From Euryarchaeota archaeon RBG_19FT_COMBO_56_21 (GTDB taxonomy: Archaea; Thermoplasmatota; Thermoplasmata; UBA10834): a stretch of DNA of 40,666 nucleotides. Made by a program: the position numbers and the translations under genes. Shown one piece after another: positions 37,804-40,666 of this stretch; position 1 is the stretch's first letter; every line of letters starts with the position of its first letter. The DNA lies in contig MGWC01000032.1 of the NCBI GenBank assembly GCA_001800815.1, positions 1-40,666 on the forward strand, given 5' to 3'. The notes beneath the pieces are model-generated. The model was not told the origin of the DNA. It did not search any database and saw only the letters and a program-made list of their open reading frames with translations.

Positions 37804-40666
37804 TCACTCAGGCTTCACGGGCTCGGGCTCAGCGGCCATCGCAGTCTCTGGGCTCTTGGGCTTGCGCATCAGCCACATTACGGCGACGATCGCGGCAACT
37901 ACCCAGCCAGCAATCAGAGCGCCCCAGATGGCCATGCTCGTCCCAGCGGCCTCGTCGACTGCGGTGAATGACACCGTCGTCTCAGTCGAGACTCCGAGAG
38001 AGTCCGTTGCGTTCACCTTGACGCTGTGCTCTCCCTTGGAGAGGTCGCCCAGTGCCTGCGCAATGTCCCAGGTCGTCTCGCCAGCAGTGCCTGTCACAGT
38101 CGTCACGGTTCCACCGTCGACCGACACTTTGACAGTCTGCACGCCGTTCGAGTCGGACACGCTTGCCGTCATGACTACTTCCTTCTTCACGACTTCCGCG
38201 TCCGCAGCCGGGCTCAGCACCGAGATCACGGGGCCCTCATTCATGACCGGAATGGCCATCGTGGCCAGACCTACCTCATAGGCCACTCCGCCGCACTTCG
38301 CCTGTACCGGCACGAATGCCGCTCTCAGGTCGTTCATGGCAGATGTGTCGAGGTCGAAGGTTACCTTCCCGCTCGCGTCGGAAGCCATCGCACCCTGAGT
38401 GACTGTAGCGCCTCCGCCTGCTGTCAGCTCAACTGGGATGCTCGCGACAACTTTCCCACTCGAGTCCGTGACGGTCGCGGTCACAGTGATCTTGTCGCCG
38501 ATCTTCTGGGTGTCCTGGATCGGGTCGAGAGCAACGTATGCCTGCGCAACGTGCATCACTACCGAGTTCTGTGCGAACAGGGTGATCGCGCCATCCACAG
38601 TCGCCGTTGCGAACACATCCGCTCGGACACTGGCCTGTGTCACGATGTTGTTCTTAGCCACTGCGATGAGTGTCTCTCTGCCGATTCCGCTGGAATCGGT
38701 GGCGACGGCCTTCGAGGACCATTGCGCTGTCGCAGAGCTGTATGGCACGATCATGTAGTCAAGGTTCCCGCGTATGCTGTTCTGGTACACTTTCGCACTA
38801 GCTCCTTCGATTGGGTCGTTGTTCTCGTCGGTAGCCGTGACTGTGGCAACGGTCGAATCGAATCCAACTGCCTTCACAGTCAGCACCGGCTTGGCCAGCG
38901 CAAGGCTGGCAGCGGATACGTTGTAGGACCTTCCGAGGACATAGTCGCCGGAGATTGTCGTCGGGCCGACTACGTTGTATGCAAGAGTGTCGCCATTGAA
39001 CGTTCCAACGCCCTCTGGCACGACATACACCTGTCCGATGAGGTCGACCGGCGCGACAGCCTGTCCGTAGATCTCTATGGTCAGCTCTCCGCCGACGATA
39101 TCAACTCCGGTCATGAGGCCGTAGTCGTCCCAGTAGATGTACTCCGCTACGTTGAACCAGTAGTCCCAGTCGTCGTAGTCATAGTACGTGTTGAACGGTC
39201 CGGACGTCACGAGGTTGGCACCATCGACGTCTGTGATGATGTTGATACCCCAGCCGTCCCAGGTCGAGTCCCAGTTGATTAGGTCGCACCATGCCAGCGA
39301 GCCGTATGCAGTACCGGAGACCATCAACGATGCGTTGATGCCGTCAGCCGGAGCTCCAGCTCCATCCCATATGTAGGCCGTGGCTGTGATAGCCCCCATC
39401 TTCTCCATGAACTGAGGCTCCTGGGTTGCAACGTTGCCGTCCAGGTCCCAGACCATGTACCCACCGTACATCGTGGGCACAGGCGCGTCGCCCGCATAGG
39501 TCAGCGTAACGGTCGTTGGTGCCGCATTGAGAGCGGTCGTGTTCTTCACGACCATCCGCACGGCTGCGCTCGTCGCGCTGTCCTTCATCTGAACGTCGAC
39601 TGTCGCTTGTCCAGATCCGTCAGTCAGCACCTCGTCAACTGGGTCAAACACGAGTGACCTGTCGCTGTAGCTCACGTTGAGCAGGTGGTCCGCCAGAGCG
39701 TTGCCGTCGTCGTCCACCACGTTGATGACCATCGCGGTGGTGTTGGCGGCCCTTGTGAGGGACACCGTCCCGCTCGCGACCGGGTCAACTTGTGCCATTG
39801 TCCAGTCCGGTAATGCCTCATTCAGGATGAGCAGGTTCGCGGCCGCAGCTCCTGACCACGCGTATCCCGCCTTTGTCGCGGCGTAGGATAGCGTCAGTGT
39901 CAGGTGCGAGTTCATGTATTGGCTGATGTCCGCGGGCGCGGTGTATAGCATATACGCCTTCCCATTGGCATCGGTCAACGATGAGTTAAAGCTGGCAGAC
40001 CAGTTCGTCGTACCATAGCTGACTAGGTTCGGATCGATTGACACGTTCGCGCCGGCCACCTTCGCTCCGTTCTCGTCAGTTACCGCCACGACGATATCCG
40101 AGGTCTCTCCTGGCCTCAAAACCATCGCGCTGGCGCTGACCGTCACCGCGAGCGTCGTCGGCAGCTTGGACACCACTCTCAATGTGCTGCTCGCAGTCGA
40201 GATCACGCCCGATTTCGTCGCAGTCACATTGACATAGGAATATCCTGCTGCGGTACCCGTGAGGTTGAACAAGAACAGTCCATCAGCGTTCGTGGATCCT
40301 GTCGCAGTTCCAATCGTGACGGTTGATGTTCCCGTGACTCCGGCAACGGAGACCGTTACCGCAGCCCCGCTTACGGCTGCGCCACTGTTGTCGATGACTT
40401 TCACGTAGGCGTCTACCACTCCTCCGACCAGAACCTTGCCTGGCAAGCTTAGGCCCGCGTTGACACTTGCAGTTGCAGCGGCCCCGCCTCCAGCGGCTCC
40501 GGACTTAACGAGGTTGCCCAGCGAGAACAGGTTCGAGCCAGGCCCGAATATCTGTCCAAGGTAGGACAGCCATCCGGTCCATCGTGTCGTCGCGGCCTCG
40601 ACGTTCACCCTATAGTACAAGACATTGACCGGCAGCGCATCCGCGATTTCGCCCTGCGCCCAGCGC
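37804..40666 (-). CDS. Peptide-binding protein (OppA/SBP family 5) C-terminal part with Ig-like repeats and membrane anchor (partial)
   Basis: The frame is open through the right edge, so the N-terminus is missing. The first visible residues, including 'ALPVNVLYYRVNVEAATTRW', resemble the C-terminal end of family 5 solute-binding proteins, which bind peptides for Opp/Dpp importers; position upstream of oppB supports this. About 880 residues follow that are not part of that fold: roughly seven Ig-like/Big domains ('VKVIDNSGAAVSGAAVTV', 'VAVTDENGAKVAGANVSI', 'VNVVDDDGNALADHLLNV', 'VTATDENNDPIEGASAKV', 'VTATVTDSSGKVVASIPV'), a transmembrane helix ('IWGALIAGWVVAAIVAVMWL') and a proline/glutamate-rich tail. 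The binding domain is therefore held far from the membrane on a stalk. Confidence 0.82.
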   Translation of the reverse strand, partial: RWAQGEIADALPVNVLYYRVNVEAATTRWTGWLSYLGQIFGPGSNLFSLGNLVKSGAAGGGAAATASVNAGLSLPGKVLVGGVVDAYVKVIDNSGAAVSGAAVTVSVAGVTGTSTVTIGTATGSTNADGLFLFNLTGTAAGYSYVNVTATKSGVISTASSTLRVVSKLPTTLAVTVSASAMVLRPGETSDIVVAVTDENGAKVAGANVSIDPNLVSYGTTNWSASFNSSLTDANGKAYMLYTAPADISQYMNSHLTLTLSYAATKAGYAWSGAAAANLLILNEALPDWTMAQVDPVASGTVSLTRAANTTAMVINVVDDDGNALADHLLNVSYSDRSLVFDPVDEVLTDGSGQATVDVQMKDSATSAAVRMVVKNTTALNAAPTTVTLTYAGDAPVPTMYGGYMVWDLDGNVATQEPQFMEKMGAITATAYIWDGAGAPADGINASLMVSGTAYGSLAWCDLINWDSTWDGWGINIITDVDGANLVTSGPFNTYYDYDDWDYWFNVAEYIYWDDYGLMTGVDIVGGELTIEIYGQAVAPVDLIGQVYVVPEGVGTFNGDTLAYNVVGPTTISGDYVLGRSYNVSAASLALAKPVLTVKAVGFDSTVATVTATDENNDPIEGASAKVYQNSIRGNLDYMIVPYSSATAQWSSKAVATDSSGIGRETLIAVAKNNIVTQASVRADVFATATVDGAITLFAQNSVVMHVAQAYVALDPIQDTQKIGDKITVTATVTDSSGKVVASIPVELTAGGGATVTQGAMASDASGKVTFDLDTSAMNDLRAAFVPVQAKCGGVAYEVGLATMAIPVMNEGPVISVLSPAADAEVVKKEVVMTASVSDSNGVQTVKVSVDGGTVTTVTGTAGETTWDIAQALGDLSKGEHSVKVNATDSLGVSTETTVSFTAVDEAAGTSMAIWGALIAGWVVAAIVAVMWLMRKPKSPETAMAAEPEPVKPE

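Noticed and set aside
38026..39282. Rightward open frame of 418 codons
   Set aside because: Antisense to the Ig-like part of oppA, low-complexity residues, no recognisable domain.
37804..40666. Mobile or phage origin for the long Ig-repeat genes
   Set aside because: No integrase, transposase, terminal repeat or direct repeat was seen, and operon context fits a transporter.
1..40666. CRISPR array, rRNA or insertion sequence
   Set aside because: No regularly spaced repeats, no rRNA-like sequence and no transposase-like protein were found.

Overview
The window reads as euryarchaeal DNA, most probably from the Thermoplasmatota or a related lineage. It carries archaeal-type informational genes (RNA polymerase subunit RpoL, TruD, a Hef/FANCM-type helicase, archaeal GluRS, the tail of a PAN-like proteasomal ATPase), archaeal TATA boxes 22-35 bases before many starts, frequent GTG/TTG starts, and a UbiD-family decarboxylase of the kind used in the archaeal mevalonate pathway. 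The lineage call is inference; there is no rRNA. I see no insertion sequence, phage gene or CRISPR array. No gene-free stretch exceeds about 225 bases.

Layout. 1-5.3 kb: tail of a PAN-like ATPase, a 48-residue zinc ribbon, then a leftward informational operon hef > small zinc protein > rpoL > truD, followed by an IscA/HesB-like protein and a small membrane protein. 5.4-8.4 kb: ubiD and gltX diverge from one TATA-like element. 8.4-13.3 kb: a leftward cysteine block made of tRNA-Cys, a Cys-rich HTH regulator, cysK, cysE, cysS and a radical SAM gene. 13.4-16.9 kb: an isopropylmalate/homocitrate synthase-family gene, then a leftward pyrD-pyrK operon with small flanking genes. 17-19.9 kb: iscS-iscU divergent from a second, SufS-like desulfurase. 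19.9-26.1 kb: a three-gene pilin-like operon, a six-zinc-ribbon protein and a 1160-residue surface protein with FG-GAP repeats. 26.3-30.1 kb: tRNA-Thr, FKBP isomerase, tRNA-Arg, PAP2 phosphatase, K+ channel, a metallopeptidase-like protein and a ferredoxin-domain protein. 30.2-40.7 kb: a peptide ABC importer (oppA-B-C-D-F order) plus two membrane proteins.

How they work together. The cysteine block joins synthesis (CysE, CysK), charging (CysS, tRNA-Cys) and probable control (HTH protein with five C-terminal-half cysteines, palindromes at two promoters). Downstream lie sulfur mobilisation genes (IscS, IscU, SufS-like, IscA-like) that would spend that cysteine.

The most unusual region is the peptide importer. 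Four of its five core subunits carry large extra domains: Ig-like repeats and a membrane anchor on the binding protein, about 440 extra residues in the first external loop of permease OppC, a charged probably coiled-coil insert of about 95 residues between Walker A and the Q-loop of OppD, and about 260 residues placed between the third and fourth cysteines of the C-terminal Cys motif of OppF. OppB looks ordinary. A second notable observation is that the Hef protein has lost the catalytic residues of its ERCC4 nuclease domain, a state reminiscent of human FANCM.
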